The position numbers and the translations under genes were made by a program. A stretch of DNA of 64,000 nucleotides. Origin: Comamonas sp. BIGb0124. Lineage in GTDB: Bacteria > Pseudomonadota > Gammaproteobacteria > Burkholderiales > Burkholderiaceae_C. Location: assembly GCF_003752175.1 (NCBI RefSeq), contig NZ_RJVF01000009.1, positions 124,001 through 188,000 of the forward strand, written 5' to 3'. Positions within the stretch are counted from its first letter, which is position 1. Every line of letters begins with the position of its first letter. Below are positions 44,700 to 55,436 of the stretch, piece by piece. The notes below the pieces were generated by a model. It had not been told where the DNA came from and did no database searches. It saw only the letters and a list, made by a program, of their open reading frames with translations.

Positions 44700-45992
44700 T
44701 TGGCCGTACTGCAGCAAATCATCGACAGGCGACTGTCGGGCAAGAACAAGTCGATCGGCAACCGCGAGCGGTTCCTTCGGCGTTACCGAACCCAGGTGCA
44801 GGAAGCGGTGCGACGGGCCGTCAGCGGCCGCGGCATCCGCGACCTGGCACAAGGCGAGGACGTGACGCTGCCGCGCCGCGATGTTTCGGAACCGGCCTTT
44901 GGCCACGCCTCGGGCGGCCGTCGCGAGATGGTGCATCCGGGCAACCGCGAGTTCGTGCGGGGTGACCGCATCGAGCGGCCCAAGGGCGGAGGCAGCGGTG
45001 GCGGCTCGGGCAGCGGGCAGGCCAGCGACAGCGGCGAGGGCGAGGACGACTTTGTCTTCCGCCTGACGCGCGAGGAGTTCATGCAGGTCTTCTTCGAGGA
45101 CCTGGCCCTGCCCAATCTGCTGCGCACCCAACTGGCCGAGGTGCCCGAGTGGCGTTCGCAGCGCTCGGGCATCAGCAGCGAGGGCACGCCCAACAACCTG
45201 CATGTGGTGCGTTCCATGCGGGGCGCGCTGGCGCGTCGCATCGCGCTGGGCGGCGAGGACAGGCGCACGCTGCGCCAGCTCGAACTGGCCCTGGCCGAGT
45301 GCACCGCCCGCCGGCCGCTGCGCGCCGAGGACGAGGCCGAGATCCTGCTCCTGCGCGAAGAGATCGCCCGCGTGCGCCGGACCGCGCGCCATGTGCCTTA
45401 CCTCGATCCCATCGACCTGCGCTACCGCAGCCGCACGCAGGTGGCGGTTCCCAGTGCCAAGGCGGTGATGTTCTGCCTGATGGATATCTCCGGCTCGATG
45501 GACGAGGCACGCAAGGACATGTCCAAGCGCTTCTTCATGCTGCTGTACCTGTTCCTCACGAAACACTACGAACGCATCGAGCTGGTCTTCATCCGCCATC
45601 ACACGCAGGCGCAGGAGGTCAGCGAGGACGAGTTCTTCCATGCCACCGAGACCGGCGGCACGGTGGCCTCCAGCGCGCTGGTGCTCATGCACGAGGTGAT
45701 CAAGGCGCGATACCCGAGCGACCAGTGGAACATCTACGGCGCACAGGCCAGCGACGGCGACAACTGGTTCCAGGACAGCGGCCGCTGCCGCGAGCTGCTC
45801 GAGCAGTCGCTGCTGCCGCTGGTGCGTTATTTCGCTTATGTGCAGGTGGCCGACGTCGAGCAGAACCTGTGGCAGGAGTACGCACGGCTTCAAGGCGCGC
45901 AGCCCAACTTCGCCATGCGCAAGGTCTCGAGTGCGGGCGACATCTATCCGGTGTTCCGCGATCTGTTCAAGAAGGAAGGGGTGAAAGCATGA
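44700..45992 (+). CDS. yeaH: YeaH/YhbH-family (DUF444) VWA-like protein
   Basis: 430 residues from a TTG at 44700. This start is chosen because GGAGG (44688-44692) is 7 bases upstream and the N-terminus LQQIIDRRLSGKNKS is the conserved family start; the length matches E. coli YeaH. A Gly/Ser-rich linker (~96-112) precedes the core, and a MIDAS-like metal motif DISGSM at 262-267 marks the von Willebrand A fold. Probable partner of PrkA. It overlaps the next gene by 4 bases. Confidence 0.92.
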   Translation: MAVLQQIIDRRLSGKNKSIGNRERFLRRYRTQVQEAVRRAVSGRGIRDLAQGEDVTLPRRDVSEPAFGHASGGRREMVHPGNREFVRGDRIERPKGGGSGGGSGSGQASDSGEGEDDFVFRLTREEFMQVFFEDLALPNLLRTQLAEVPEWRSQRSGISSEGTPNNLHVVRSMRGALARRIALGGEDRRTLRQLELALAECTARRPLRAEDEAEILLLREEIARVRRTARHVPYLDPIDLRYRSRTQVAVPSAKAVMFCLMDISGSMDEARKDMSKRFFMLLYLFLTKHYERIELVFIRHHTQAQEVSEDEFFHATETGGTVASSALVLMHEVIKARYPSDQWNIYGAQASDGDNWFQDSGRCRELLEQSLLPLVRYFAYVQVADVEQNLWQEYARLQGAQPNFAMRKVSSAGDIYPVFRDLFKKEGVKA

Positions 45993-47530
45993 CCACACGC
46001 CCCGCGCTCAAGGAACTGCTGGCGAACCGGGCCGCACAGCCCTTGCCCAGCCCGTCCGACTGGACGTTCGACCTGATTGCCGAGTACCACGCCGAGATCG
46101 CCCGGACGGCCGATGCCTACGGGCTCGACACCTATGCCAACCAGCTCGAGATCATCAGCGCCGAGCAGATGATGGATGCCTACGCCAGCGTCGGCATGCC
46201 GGTGTTCTACCGTCACTGGTCGTACGGCAAGCAGTTCATCGCCACCGAAAAGAACTACCGCCGCGGCCACATGGGCCTGGCCTACGAGATCGTCATCAAT
46301 TCCGACCCCTGCATTTCCTACCTGATGGAGGAAAACAGCATGCCCATGCAGGCGCTGGTGATCGCGCATGCGGCATATGGGCACAACAGTTTCTTCAAGG
46401 GCAACTACCTCTTTCGCATGTGGACCGATGCCTCGGCCATCATCGACTATCTGGTCTATGCCCGCGCCTATGTGGCCGAATGCGAGGAGCGCCATGGCGT
46501 CGAGGCGGTCGAGGATCTGCTCGATTCGTGCCATGTACTGATGAACTACGGCGTCGATCGTTATCGCCGGCCGCAGAAACGCACGCTGGCCGACGAGGCC
46601 GACCGCCGTGCCGAGCGTCTGGCCTACCTGCAGCAGCAGGTCAACGACCTGTGGCGCACGCTGCCGCGGCGCACCGAAGACCCGGCCGGTGCCGAGGCCA
46701 GCAAGCGCTTTCCGGCCGAGCCGCAAGAGAACCTGCTGTACTTCATCGAAAAGAACGCGGCGCTGCTCGAGCCCTGGCAGCGCGAGGTGATCCGTATCGT
46801 GCGCAAGATCGCGCAGTACTTCTATCCGCAGCGCCAGACGCAGGTGATGAACGAAGGCTGGGCGACCTTCTGGCACTACACCCTGCTCAACACCCTGTAC
46901 GACCGCGGCCTGCTGGGCGACGGCTTCATGCTCGAATGGCTCAAGTCGCACACCAGCGTGGTCTACCAGCCGCCGGTGGGGCACCCGGGCTACAGCGGCA
47001 TCAATCCGTATGCGCTGGGGTTTGCGATGTACAGCGACCTCAAGCGCATCTGCGAGAAGCCGACCGAGGAAGACCGCCGCTGGTTTCCCGACATCGCCGG
47101 CAGCGACTGGCAGAAGACGCTGGACTACGCCATGCGCAACTTCAAGGACGAGAGTTTTGTCGGCCAGTTCCTCAGTCCGCAGGTGATGCGCGATTTCAGG
47201 CTGTTCGCGGTGCGCGACGACGATCGCGAACCGACCATCGAGGTCGCGGCCATCCACGACGACAGCGGGTATCGCGAGCTGCGTGAAGCGCTCTCGCGCC
47301 AGTACGACATCGGCAGCCGCGAGCCGGACATCCAGGTCTGGAATGTGAACCTGCGCGGCGACCGTTCGCTGACGCTGCGCCACACCCAGCACCATGCCCG
47401 GCCGCTCGACGAGGGCACGGCAGACGTGCTCAAGCACGTTGCTCGCCTCTGGGGATTCGACGTCTACCTCGAGAGCGCGGACGGGCAGGGCAGTGTCACC
47501 CGGCGCTGGAAGGCCGCCGCGGCACGTTAG
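45989..47530 (+). CDS. ycgB: SpoVR-family protein (YcgB)
   Basis: 513 residues, as in E. coli YcgB. Family segments include YHAEIARTADAYGLDTYANQ near the start, FRHWSYGK-like FYRHWSYGKQF, AHAAYGHNSFFKGNY and NEGWATFWHYTLLN. Biochemical function is unknown; SpoVR proteins are linked to sporulation in Bacillus and to PrkA-associated stress in Gram-negatives. ATG overlaps the yeaH stop (ATGA), completing the three-gene operon. A loose inverted repeat (TTAGCCCG/CGGGCTAA, 47527-47562) starts at its stop codon. Confidence 0.94.
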   Translation: MTTRPALKELLANRAAQPLPSPSDWTFDLIAEYHAEIARTADAYGLDTYANQLEIISAEQMMDAYASVGMPVFYRHWSYGKQFIATEKNYRRGHMGLAYEIVINSDPCISYLMEENSMPMQALVIAHAAYGHNSFFKGNYLFRMWTDASAIIDYLVYARAYVAECEERHGVEAVEDLLDSCHVLMNYGVDRYRRPQKRTLADEADRRAERLAYLQQQVNDLWRTLPRRTEDPAGAEASKRFPAEPQENLLYFIEKNAALLEPWQREVIRIVRKIAQYFYPQRQTQVMNEGWATFWHYTLLNTLYDRGLLGDGFMLEWLKSHTSVVYQPPVGHPGYSGINPYALGFAMYSDLKRICEKPTEEDRRWFPDIAGSDWQKTLDYAMRNFKDESFVGQFLSPQVMRDFRLFAVRDDDREPTIEVAAIHDDSGYRELREALSRQYDIGSREPDIQVWNVNLRGDRSLTLRHTQHHARPLDEGTADVLKHVARLWGFDVYLESADGQGSVTRRWKAAAAR

Positions 47531-47617
47531 CCCGTGCGGATGCCCGGACGGGGTTCGGGCTAACCCTGGCATTTCCGGCTCGCCCGTGTCTTGCGGGGCC
47601 TTTTGTTTCACTTTATA

Positions 47618-47639
47618 TTGACGTTTACGTAAACGTCAA
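47618..47639. promoter_or_regulatory. LiuR-type operator 4 (upstream of liuB), perfect 22-bp palindrome
   Basis: The arms TTGACGTTTAC and GTAAACGTCAA are exactly complementary across all 22 bases, making this the most symmetrical of the four sites. It ends only 21 bases before the liuB start codon, so a bound regulator would overlap the promoter or leader. Confidence 0.9.
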
Positions 47640-47660
47640 TTCTGAAGAAGAAAGACAGGC

Positions 47661-49268
<1,608 letters not shown>

Positions 49269-49293
49269 GCCCCGGCCCAGGAGACAAGACGAC

Positions 49294-50091
49294 ATGACGA
49301 CCGACAATCCGGCAGCGGCACTGGAGACGACTTTTGCACCCGGCGTGGCCACGGTCTGGCTCAACCGGCCCGATGTGCGCAACGCCTTCGACGACGAGGT
49401 GATCGCCGAACTGACGCAGACCTTCGAGAGCCTGGGGCAGCGCGACGACTTGCGGGCCATCGTGCTGGCGGCGCGCGGCAAGGCCTTCTGTGCCGGTGCC
49501 AACCTCAACTGGATGCGCCGCATGGCCGGCTACAGCCGCGAACAGAATCTGGCGGATGCCGGCCGGCTGGCCCGCATGCTGCAGGTGCTGAGCGACTGCC
49601 CGGTTCCGACCATCGCGCGCATCCAGGGCGACGTCTATGCCGGAGGCATGGGCCTGGTGGCGGCGTGCGACATGGCGGTGGCGGCCGAGGGCGCCGGCTT
49701 CTGCCTGAGCGAAACCCGGATCGGGCTGATCCCCGCCACCATCGGACCCTACGTGGTTCGTGCCATGGGCCGGCGCGCGGCACAGCGCTACCTGCTCACG
49801 GCCGAACGTTTCGATGCCGCCGAAGCCCATCGGCTGGGACTGGTGCACACCGTGGTGGCCGCCGACGGGCTCGATGCCGCCGTCGACGGGCTGGTGCAGG
49901 CGTTGCGCGCCGCGGGGCCGCAGGCGGTGCGTGCATGCAAGCGCCTGCTGCGGGACGTGGCCGACCGTCCGGTCGACGACGCGTTGATCGCGCGCACGGT
50001 CGAAGGCATTGCCGAGATCCGGGCCAGCGACGAGGGCCGTGCCGGCGTCTCGGCTTTTCTGGCCAAGCAGGCGCCGCCCTGGCTGCCTTGA
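49294..50091 (+). CDS. liuC: 3-Methylglutaconyl-CoA hydratase (enoyl-CoA hydratase family)
   Basis: 265 residues. Crotonase-fold oxyanion-hole segments ARGKAFCAGANLNWM and GDVYAGGMGLVAACDMAV, with the active-site region ETRIGLIPATIGPYV. In the liu operon this enzyme hydrates 3-methylglutaconyl-CoA to HMG-CoA. CAGGAGACA (49278-49286) precedes the ATG, 25 bases after liuB. Confidence 0.92.
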   Translation: MTTDNPAAALETTFAPGVATVWLNRPDVRNAFDDEVIAELTQTFESLGQRDDLRAIVLAARGKAFCAGANLNWMRRMAGYSREQNLADAGRLARMLQVLSDCPVPTIARIQGDVYAGGMGLVAACDMAVAAEGAGFCLSETRIGLIPATIGPYVVRAMGRRAAQRYLLTAERFDAAEAHRLGLVHTVVAADGLDAAVDGLVQALRAAGPQAVRACKRLLRDVADRPVDDALIARTVEGIAEIRASDEGRAGVSAFLAKQAPPWLP

Positions 50092-50157
50092 GAGCCCCGC
50101 GCCCATCATGACGTCCCGTGCCTGCACGGGAACCCGAGACCCGAGGAGATCCATCCG

Positions 50158-52197
50158 ATGTTCGACAAGATCCTGATAGCCAACCGCGGCGAAATCGCCT
50201 GCCGGGTGGCCCGCACCGCACGCCGAATGGGCGTCGCCACCGTCGCCGTCTATTCGGATGCCGATGCGCATGCGCAGCATGTGTCGGCCTGCGACGAAGC
50301 CGTTCACATCGGCGGCAGCGCACCGGCCGAGAGCTATCTGCGCTGGGACAAGATCATCGAGGTCGCGCAGGCCACCGGTGCGCAGGCCATCCATCCCGGC
50401 TACGGTTTCCTGAGCGAGAACGAGGCCTTTGCCACGGCTTGCCGCGAGGCCGGTCTGGTGTTCATCGGGCCGCCGCCGCAGGCCATCCAGGCGATGGGGC
50501 TGAAGGCCGCGTCCAAGCAGCTCATGGAGCGGGCGGGCGTGCCGCTGGTGCCGGGCTACCACGGCGTGGACCAGTCGCCCGACCTGCTGCAGCGCGAGGC
50601 CGACCGCATCGCGTACCCGGTGCTCATCAAGGCCAGCGCGGGGGGCGGTGGCAAGGGCATGCGCATCGTCGAGCGGCACGAGGATTTTGCGTCTGCGCTG
50701 CAGTCCTGCCAGCGCGAGGCGCGCAACAGCTTTGGCGACGACGCGGTGCTGGTCGAAAAATACGTACAGCGCCCGCGCCACATCGAGATCCAGGTCTTCG
50801 GCGACAGCCACGGCAACATCGTCTACCTGTTCGAACGCGACTGCTCGGTGCAGCGCCGCCACCAGAAGGTGCTGGAAGAAGCGCCGGCCCCGGGCCTGGA
50901 CGACAACCTGCGCCGAGCCATGGGCGAAGCGGCAGTGGCCGCTGCCCGGGCCGTGAGCTACGAAGGCGCGGGGACGGTGGAGTTCATCGTCGAGCAGAAG
51001 CCCGACGGCGGCATGGCTTTCTTTTTCATGGAGATGAACACGCGGCTGCAGGTCGAGCATCCGGTCACCGAAGCCATCACCGGCCTGGATCTGGTGGAGT
51101 GGCAACTGCGGGTGGCCAGCGGCGAGGCCTTGCCGCTGCGCCAGGAGCAACTGACCCGGCGCGGCCATGCCATCGAGGCCCGCCTGTGCGCGGAAAACCC
51201 CGACAACCAGTTCCTGCCGGCGACCGGCCACCTGCGGGTGTTCGCGCTGCCGCCCCATGTCGCGTTCGAACGCGGCACGGGCGAGCGGCCGCGCGTGGAC
51301 GCAGGCGTCCGCCAGGGCGACGACATCACGCCGCATTACGACTCGATGATCGCCAAGCTCATCGTCTGGGGCGAGGACCGGGCGCAGGCCCTGGCCCGGC
51401 TGGATGCCGCACTGGCGCATTGCCGCATCGTCGGCGTGGCCAACAATGTGCCGTTCCTGCGGCGTGTGCTGAGCAGCCGCAGCTTTGCGCAAGCCGACCT
51501 CGACACGGCACTGATCACGCGTGAACACGATCATCTGTTCGGCCCCGGCGCTGTGCCGGCCGATCTGGCCGCCGCCGCGGTGGTGGCGCACAGCCTGCTG
51601 TCCGAGCAGCGCCGCAGCCGGCAGTCGCGGGCCGCAGGCGCAGGGCCTTTCGCCGCCCACGATGGTTGGCGCCTGGCGGGCACCGCACAGCGCCGCTTCG
51701 ACTTCGCCACCGAGGCCGACGAGCCGGCGCTCGCCGCGTTGCTCGAGTACCTGCCGGACGGCTCGCTGATGCTGCGTGTGGGCGGTGTCTCGGGTGCGCT
51801 GGTCTTCGAGGCGGTCGAGGGCGAGGCCGATGCCGTGCTGCTGCACCACGCCGGCCGGCGCCTGCAGGCCTGGGTGCATGCGGACGAGCGCCAGCAGCAT
51901 GTCTACGCGCACACGGGCTACCGCCGGCTCGCGCTGGCCGATCCGCGCCGCCATGCCGGCGATGCCGCCGAAGCGGGTGGCCAACTGACGGCGCCCATGC
52001 CCGGCAAGGTCGTCGCTTTCCATGTCGAACCGGGCGCCACGGTGAGCCGTGGCCAGCCGCTCGCGGTGATGGAGGCGATGAAGATGGAGCACACCATCAG
52101 CGCGCCCGCCGACGGCGTGGTGGCCGAGCTGCTGTACGCGCCCGGCGACCAGGTGGCCGAAGGCGCCGCGCTGCTGACGCTGAAGCAGGCCGCCTGA
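50158..52197 (+). CDS. liuD: 3-Methylcrotonyl-CoA carboxylase alpha (biotin) subunit
   Basis: 679 residues. Order of domains: biotin carboxylase N-terminal (FDKILIANRGEIACRV), ATP-grasp (GGGGKGMRIV, MEMNTRLQVEHPVTE), biotin carboxylase C-terminal (~340-450), a linker/BT domain, and a C-terminal biotinyl domain with MEAMKMEHT, biotinylated Lys642. It carboxylates its biotin with bicarbonate and ATP and passes the carboxyl group to LiuB. AGGAGAT precedes the start, 66 bases after liuC. Confidence 0.96.
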   Translation: MFDKILIANRGEIACRVARTARRMGVATVAVYSDADAHAQHVSACDEAVHIGGSAPAESYLRWDKIIEVAQATGAQAIHPGYGFLSENEAFATACREAGLVFIGPPPQAIQAMGLKAASKQLMERAGVPLVPGYHGVDQSPDLLQREADRIAYPVLIKASAGGGGKGMRIVERHEDFASALQSCQREARNSFGDDAVLVEKYVQRPRHIEIQVFGDSHGNIVYLFERDCSVQRRHQKVLEEAPAPGLDDNLRRAMGEAAVAAARAVSYEGAGTVEFIVEQKPDGGMAFFFMEMNTRLQVEHPVTEAITGLDLVEWQLRVASGEALPLRQEQLTRRGHAIEARLCAENPDNQFLPATGHLRVFALPPHVAFERGTGERPRVDAGVRQGDDITPHYDSMIAKLIVWGEDRAQALARLDAALAHCRIVGVANNVPFLRRVLSSRSFAQADLDTALITREHDHLFGPGAVPADLAAAAVVAHSLLSEQRRSRQSRAAGAGPFAAHDGWRLAGTAQRRFDFATEADEPALAALLEYLPDGSLMLRVGGVSGALVFEAVEGEADAVLLHHAGRRLQAWVHADERQQHVYAHTGYRRLALADPRRHAGDAAEAGGQLTAPMPGKVVAFHVEPGATVSRGQPLAVMEAMKMEHTISAPADGVVAELLYAPGDQVAEGAALLTLKQAA

Positions 52198-52282
52198 AGG
52201 CACAGGACACATGGCGTATGCAAGGGGCCAGGGCGCAAACGGAAGGGAAGGCCATGGCACCGGACGCGTTAGCATGCGAGCC

Positions 52283-53209
52283 ATGCATATCCTGATCTGT
52301 CTTGAAGGGACCCCGGCCGAGCCTTGGGTCGAGGGTTTTCGTGCGGCCTTGCCCGAGGCCACGGTCGACGTCTGGCAAGAGGGGCAGGCACACACCGTAG
52401 CCGACTACGGCGTCGTCTGGCGTCCGCCCCAGGCCTTCTTCGACGACCAGCCGCAGCTCCAGGCCGTGTTCAACATCGGCGCCGGGGTGGATGCGATCCT
52501 GCAGCGCGAGTTGCCGGCCGCGATGCAGGTGGTGCGGCTCGACGATGCGGGCATGGCGGTGCAGATGGCCGAGTATGTGTGCCAGGCCGTCATCCGTCAT
52601 TTTCGTGGGTTCGACCGGTATGAGTCGGACATGCGGGCCGGTGTCTGGCAATCGCACGAACCCCGCCGCCGGGCCGATTGCCCGGTGGGCGTGATGGGCC
52701 TGGGCGTTCTCGGGCAGCGTGTGGCGCAGGCCCTGGCGGCCTTCGAGTTTCCCGTCAACGGCTGGAGCCGCACGCCGCGCGCGGTCGACGGCGTGCGGGC
52801 CTACAGCGGCGAAGCGGGCCTGCAGGACTTCCTGCATGCTTCGCAGGTGCTGGTCTGCCTGCTGCCGCTGACACCGGAAACCGAGAACATTCTCGATCGC
52901 CGTACCCTGGGTGCGTTGCGGCCGGGCGGCTATCTGATCAACGTGGCGCGCGGCGGCCACCTGGTCGAGCAGGATCTGCTGGACCTGATCGAGGAAGGCC
53001 ACCTCAGCGGGGCCACGCTGGATGTGTTCCGCGAGGAACCCTTGCCGCAAGGCCATGCTTTCCTGCAGCATCCCAGGCTGGTGCTGACGCCGCACACCTC
53101 GGCCATCACGCTGCGCGAAGACAGCATCGTGCAGATCGCCGGCAAGATGAGGGCGCTGGCCCAGGGCCGGCAGGTGGCGGGCATGGTCGACCGGGAGCGT
53201 GCCTATTGA
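52283..53209 (+). CDS. ghrA: GhrA-like glyoxylate/hydroxypyruvate reductase A
   Basis: 308 residues from the ATG at 52283 (an ATG three codons earlier is equally open); E. coli GhrA is ~312. Rossmann motif GLGVLG (139-144); Arg223 (NVARGGHL), Glu252 (REEPLP) and His271 (TPHTSAIT) form the catalytic triad. It reduces glyoxylate or hydroxypyruvate, but might act on another 2-oxo acid. Lying between liuD and liuE in the same direction, it may be co-transcribed; a 2-oxo/2-hydroxy acid of the leucine route is a possible substrate (inference). Confidence 0.87.
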   Translation: MHILICLEGTPAEPWVEGFRAALPEATVDVWQEGQAHTVADYGVVWRPPQAFFDDQPQLQAVFNIGAGVDAILQRELPAAMQVVRLDDAGMAVQMAEYVCQAVIRHFRGFDRYESDMRAGVWQSHEPRRRADCPVGVMGLGVLGQRVAQALAAFEFPVNGWSRTPRAVDGVRAYSGEAGLQDFLHASQVLVCLLPLTPETENILDRRTLGALRPGGYLINVARGGHLVEQDLLDLIEEGHLSGATLDVFREEPLPQGHAFLQHPRLVLTPHTSAITLREDSIVQIAGKMRALAQGRQVAGMVDRERAY

Positions 53210-53339
53210 CATCCATCTGGCGGAGGGTCCCGAAGGGCCGCCAGGACGATCAACAACCCCGAGCCGATCGGCTGCCGGTCCGGTCCCATTCCGTCGGCTC
53301 ATCCAACGAGCCGGCATCGCGCCGCAGGAGACAAGCACC

Positions 53340-54260
53340 ATGAGTTTTCCCACACGTGTCCGGCTGGTCGACGTTTCGCCCAGAGACGGCCTCCAGAACG
53401 AAAAATCCCCGGTGTCCGCAGCGGTCAAGACCGAGCTGGTGGGCCGGCTGGAACTGGCGGGCCTGCAGGCCATCGAGGTGACCAGTTTCGTCAGTCCCAA
53501 ATGGGTGCCCCAGATGGCCGACAACGCGCAGGTGATGGCCGGCCTGCAGCGCCGGCCCGGTATCGTGTACTCGGTGCTGGTGCCCAATATGAAGGGGCTG
53601 GAGGCGGCCCTGGCGGCGCCGCGCGAGCAATGGCCCGACGAAGTGGTGGTGTTCGGTGCCGCCAGCGAGGCCTTCAGCCAGCGCAACATCAATTGCTCGA
53701 TTGCCGAGAGCATCGCGCGTTTCGAGCCGGTCGTGCAGAAGGCCCGCGAGCTGGGCATCCATGTGCGGGGTGCGATTTCCTGCGCGGTCGGCTGTCCCTA
53801 CGAGGGCGACGTGGCGCCGGAACGCGTCGAACAGGTGGCCGGCCTGATGAAGGCGATCGGCGTGCAGCACGTGGGCGTGGCCGACACCATCGGCGTGGGC
53901 ACGCCGCGCAAGGTGCAGCAGGCCCTGGAAGCGGCGCTTCGCCACTACGGGCTGGACGATGTCTCGGGCCATTTCCACGACACCTACGGACAGGCGCTGG
54001 CCAACACGCTGGCCGCGCTCGAAGTCGGGATCTGGCAATACGACGCTTCGGTCGCCGGCATCGGCGGCTGCCCGTATGCCAAGGGCGCGACCGGCAACGT
54101 GGCCACCGAGGACGTGGTCTATTTGCTGCACGGCATGGGCATCGAGACCGGCATCGATCTCGACCGGCTGGTCGATGCCGGCGTCTTCATCAGCGAGCAA
54201 CTGGGCCGCGGCACGCAGTCGCGTGTGGCGCGTGCGCTGCTCAACAAACGCACGCTCTGA
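53340..54260 (+). CDS. liuE: Hydroxymethylglutaryl-CoA lyase
   Basis: 306 residues from the ATG at 53340 (CAGGAGACA at 53325). DVSPRDGLQNE (11-21), metal ligands in HFHDTYGQ (His211, His213) and the catalytic Cys244 in GIGGCPYAKGATGN are the HMG-CoA lyase hallmarks. It cleaves HMG-CoA to acetyl-CoA and acetoacetate, ending the leucine pathway. The 130-bp gap after the GhrA-like gene has no obvious separate operator. Confidence 0.95.
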   Translation: MSFPTRVRLVDVSPRDGLQNEKSPVSAAVKTELVGRLELAGLQAIEVTSFVSPKWVPQMADNAQVMAGLQRRPGIVYSVLVPNMKGLEAALAAPREQWPDEVVVFGAASEAFSQRNINCSIAESIARFEPVVQKARELGIHVRGAISCAVGCPYEGDVAPERVEQVAGLMKAIGVQHVGVADTIGVGTPRKVQQALEAALRHYGLDDVSGHFHDTYGQALANTLAALEVGIWQYDASVAGIGGCPYAKGATGNVATEDVVYLLHGMGIETGIDLDRLVDAGVFISEQLGRGTQSRVARALLNKRTL

Positions 54261-54302
54261 CGCAACCTCCGACGGGCGCTCGAACCGCCCCCCGGCGACG
54301 GT

Positions 54303-55277
54303 TCACGGCGCTGCCGCAGCGGCCGGTTCGTCGGCGTCCGGCGCCAGATCGGCCTTGAGATCGGCCTTGAGATCGGCCAGGAAGGCCTGTGCCGCGCGCG
54401 GCAGTTCGCGGCCCACCAGCGTCTGAACCTCCATGTTGCGCAGCGCCAGGCCCGGGTCGCGCAGGGCGATGGCGACGAGGTCGCCACGGGCCACCTGGTT
54501 GCGGATCGAGAGTTCGCCCGCGATGGTGATGCCGTCGTGTTCGCGCAGAAAACCGAACAATCCTGCGATGTAGTTGCTGGTCAGTGCCGGCGTGACGGCC
54601 AGCCGCCGCAGGCTGCAGGCGATGTCGAAGAGCTGGCGCACGGTGGTGTCGGGCGAGGGCAGGGCCAGCGGATAGGCCAGCATCTGTGCCACGCCGATGC
54701 GGCGCAGCCGGGCCAGCGGATGTCCGCTGCGCATGACGGCGTAGATGGGCGCAGGCCGGATCAGCTCGACCCGGATGTCCTTCTCGACGGCCCGCGTGAA
54801 GGTCACGCCGATGTCGGCATCGCCCTGCACGACGCGGCGCGAGACGTCGGCCGGCGGCAGCACCTCCATGTGGAACTGCACGCCGGGATTCTTGTGCACG
54901 AAGCTCGCGATGAGCTGGGGCACGAATTCCATGGCGAACCCCTCGGTCGTCGCCACGCGCACGCGGCCGCGCTGCAGGCCTTGCAGGGCCTGGATGTCGT
55001 GCGCCACCCGTTCGGCCTCGTGCGCGGACTTGATCGCATGGCTGGCCAGCAGTTCGCCTGCAGCGCTGGGCACCATGCCGCGCGGACGGCGCTCGAACAG
55101 GCTGATGCCCATCAGGGCCTCGAGCTGGGTGATGTGGCGGCTGATGGCCGAGCCGGCCACGTTCAGCCGCACCGACGCTTCGGCAATGGAGCCACAGCGC
55201 ACCACTTCGAGGAAATAGCGCAGCGACGTGTCCTGCAACTGGCGGGCGATGGCGGGCAGCGGGCGATGGGAGGGCAT
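54303..55277 (-). CDS. LysR-family transcriptional regulator
   Basis: 324 residues. LysR helix-turn-helix at ~15-75 (YFLEVVRCGSIAEASVRLNVAGSAISRHI in outline) and a type-2 periplasmic-binding effector domain (~105-300). The C-terminal tail is extended and low complexity, with a repeated LKAD encoded by tandem 12-bp repeats at 54346-54382, then an Ala-rich end. Divergent from the oligopeptide ABC operon, which it probably controls. Confidence 0.9.
   Translation of the reverse strand: MPSHRPLPAIARQLQDTSLRYFLEVVRCGSIAEASVRLNVAGSAISRHITQLEALMGISLFERRPRGMVPSAAGELLASHAIKSAHEAERVAHDIQALQGLQRGRVRVATTEGFAMEFVPQLIASFVHKNPGVQFHMEVLPPADVSRRVVQGDADIGVTFTRAVEKDIRVELIRPAPIYAVMRSGHPLARLRRIGVAQMLAYPLALPSPDTTVRQLFDIACSLRRLAVTPALTSNYIAGLFGFLREHDGITIAGELSIRNQVARGDLVAIALRDPGLALRNMEVQTLVGRELPRAAQAFLADLKADLKADLAPDADEPAAAAAP
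54346..54382. repeat. 12-bp tandem repeat inside the LysR gene
   Basis: GATCGGCCTTGA is repeated twice head-to-tail, followed by a partial third copy (GATCGGCC). It is in frame and adds repeated Leu-Lys-Ala-Asp residues near the C-terminus of the LysR protein, so copy-number change would alter only the tail length. Confidence 0.75.
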
Positions 55278-55436
55278 GCGGCAGTGTCGGTGGAAAGAAC
55301 CGGACGGAGGGCAGGGAGAGCCTTGCCATTTTGAGAAGGAATTGGTCTAAAAACAATACGTGAGGCAAGCCGTTTGTGGCCTTCTTTTTGCGATGTTGAT
55401 GTCATTTCCCGACTTCATCTCCTGAAAGGTCATGTC

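Noticed and set aside
47527-47562. Inverted repeat TTAGCCCG/CGGGCTAA at the end of ycgB as a terminator
   Set aside because: The loop is long (about 20 bases) and no T-run follows; it overlaps the stop codon, so I did not call it as a terminator.
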